Position numbers and translations under genes: made by a program
The notes under the pieces: generated by a model
What the model was told of the DNA's origin: nothing
Seen by the model: the letters and a program-made list of their open reading frames with translations, nothing else
The model's database searches: none
Shown: piece after piece, positions 56,747-56,869 of the stretch
Position numbering within the stretch: position 1 is the stretch's first letter
Layout of the letters: the number at the start of each line of letters is the position of its first letter
Assembly: GCA_052140165.1 (NCBI GenBank)
Contig: JBKQUM010000137.1
Span: 1-56,869, forward strand
Source of the DNA: Bog-473 sp052140165
GTDB lineage: Bacteria; Actinomycetota; Acidimicrobiia; Acidimicrobiales; RAAP-2
DNA: 56,869 nucleotides
Direction of reading: 5' to 3'

Positions 56747-56869
<123 letters not shown>

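Overview
The window is about 57 kb of high-GC DNA carrying mostly housekeeping genes, and it looks like a chromosome segment of an actinobacterium, most probably class Acidimicrobiia. The evidence is the start of a 16S rRNA gene at the right edge, an actinobacterial integration host factor (mIHF) beside gmk and rpoZ, a helicase-dead PriA, a mycobacterial-type OMP decarboxylase, a WS/DGAT acyltransferase, and many starts with a TANNNT box 6-7 nt upstream, as in leaderless actinobacterial genes. The class assignment is inference; no tree could be run.

Layout. 1-4070 (minus): the N-terminal 1,356 codons of a giant secreted parallel beta-helix protein, cut by the window edge. 4249-10502: an NfuA-type Fe-S protein, then the shikimate genes aroC-aroK-aroB-aroQ, an M24 peptidase, efp and nusB. 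10503-19796: a pyrimidine operon, pyrR-pyrB-pyrC-carA-carB-pyrD-pyrF, preceded by a clear PyrR-binding RNA loop. 19847-23623: mihF, gmk, rpoZ, coaBC, metK. 23674-28601: priA, def, fmt, a methyltransferase and rpe. 28631-30450: a FAD oxidoreductase and phosphonatase-like hydrolase pair. 30461-33306: ribD-ribBA-ribH behind a near-consensus promoter, with no riboflavin synthase. 33441-35401: an alpha/beta hydrolase, a strong hairpin, and a minus-strand hot-dog thioesterase. 35484-37099: hisG, a cold-shock-like protein and a minus-strand DUF1844-type protein. 37301-43210: infC-rpmI-rplT, a SpoU RNA methyltransferase and pheS-pheT. 43215-45114: an FkbM methyltransferase and a tandem-GNAT protein. 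45143-53600: argC-J-B-D-F-R-G-H behind palindromes that look like ARG boxes. 53781-55955: a WS/DGAT acyltransferase and an Mpg-type DNA glycosylase. 55956-56869: a long intergenic region, an rrn promoter, the rRNA leader and the 16S start.

The genes form tight plus-strand operons, many joined by GTGA or ATGA stop/start overlaps. Two gene starts are non-canonical and easily missed: infC appears to start at an AUC (37301), and the RNA methyltransferase at a CUG (38667) with a perfect Shine-Dalgarno. The window holds no obvious defence island, prophage, insertion sequence or CRISPR array. Its novelty lies in start codons, leader elements, missing partner genes (pyrK, ribE) and the giant beta-helix protein.
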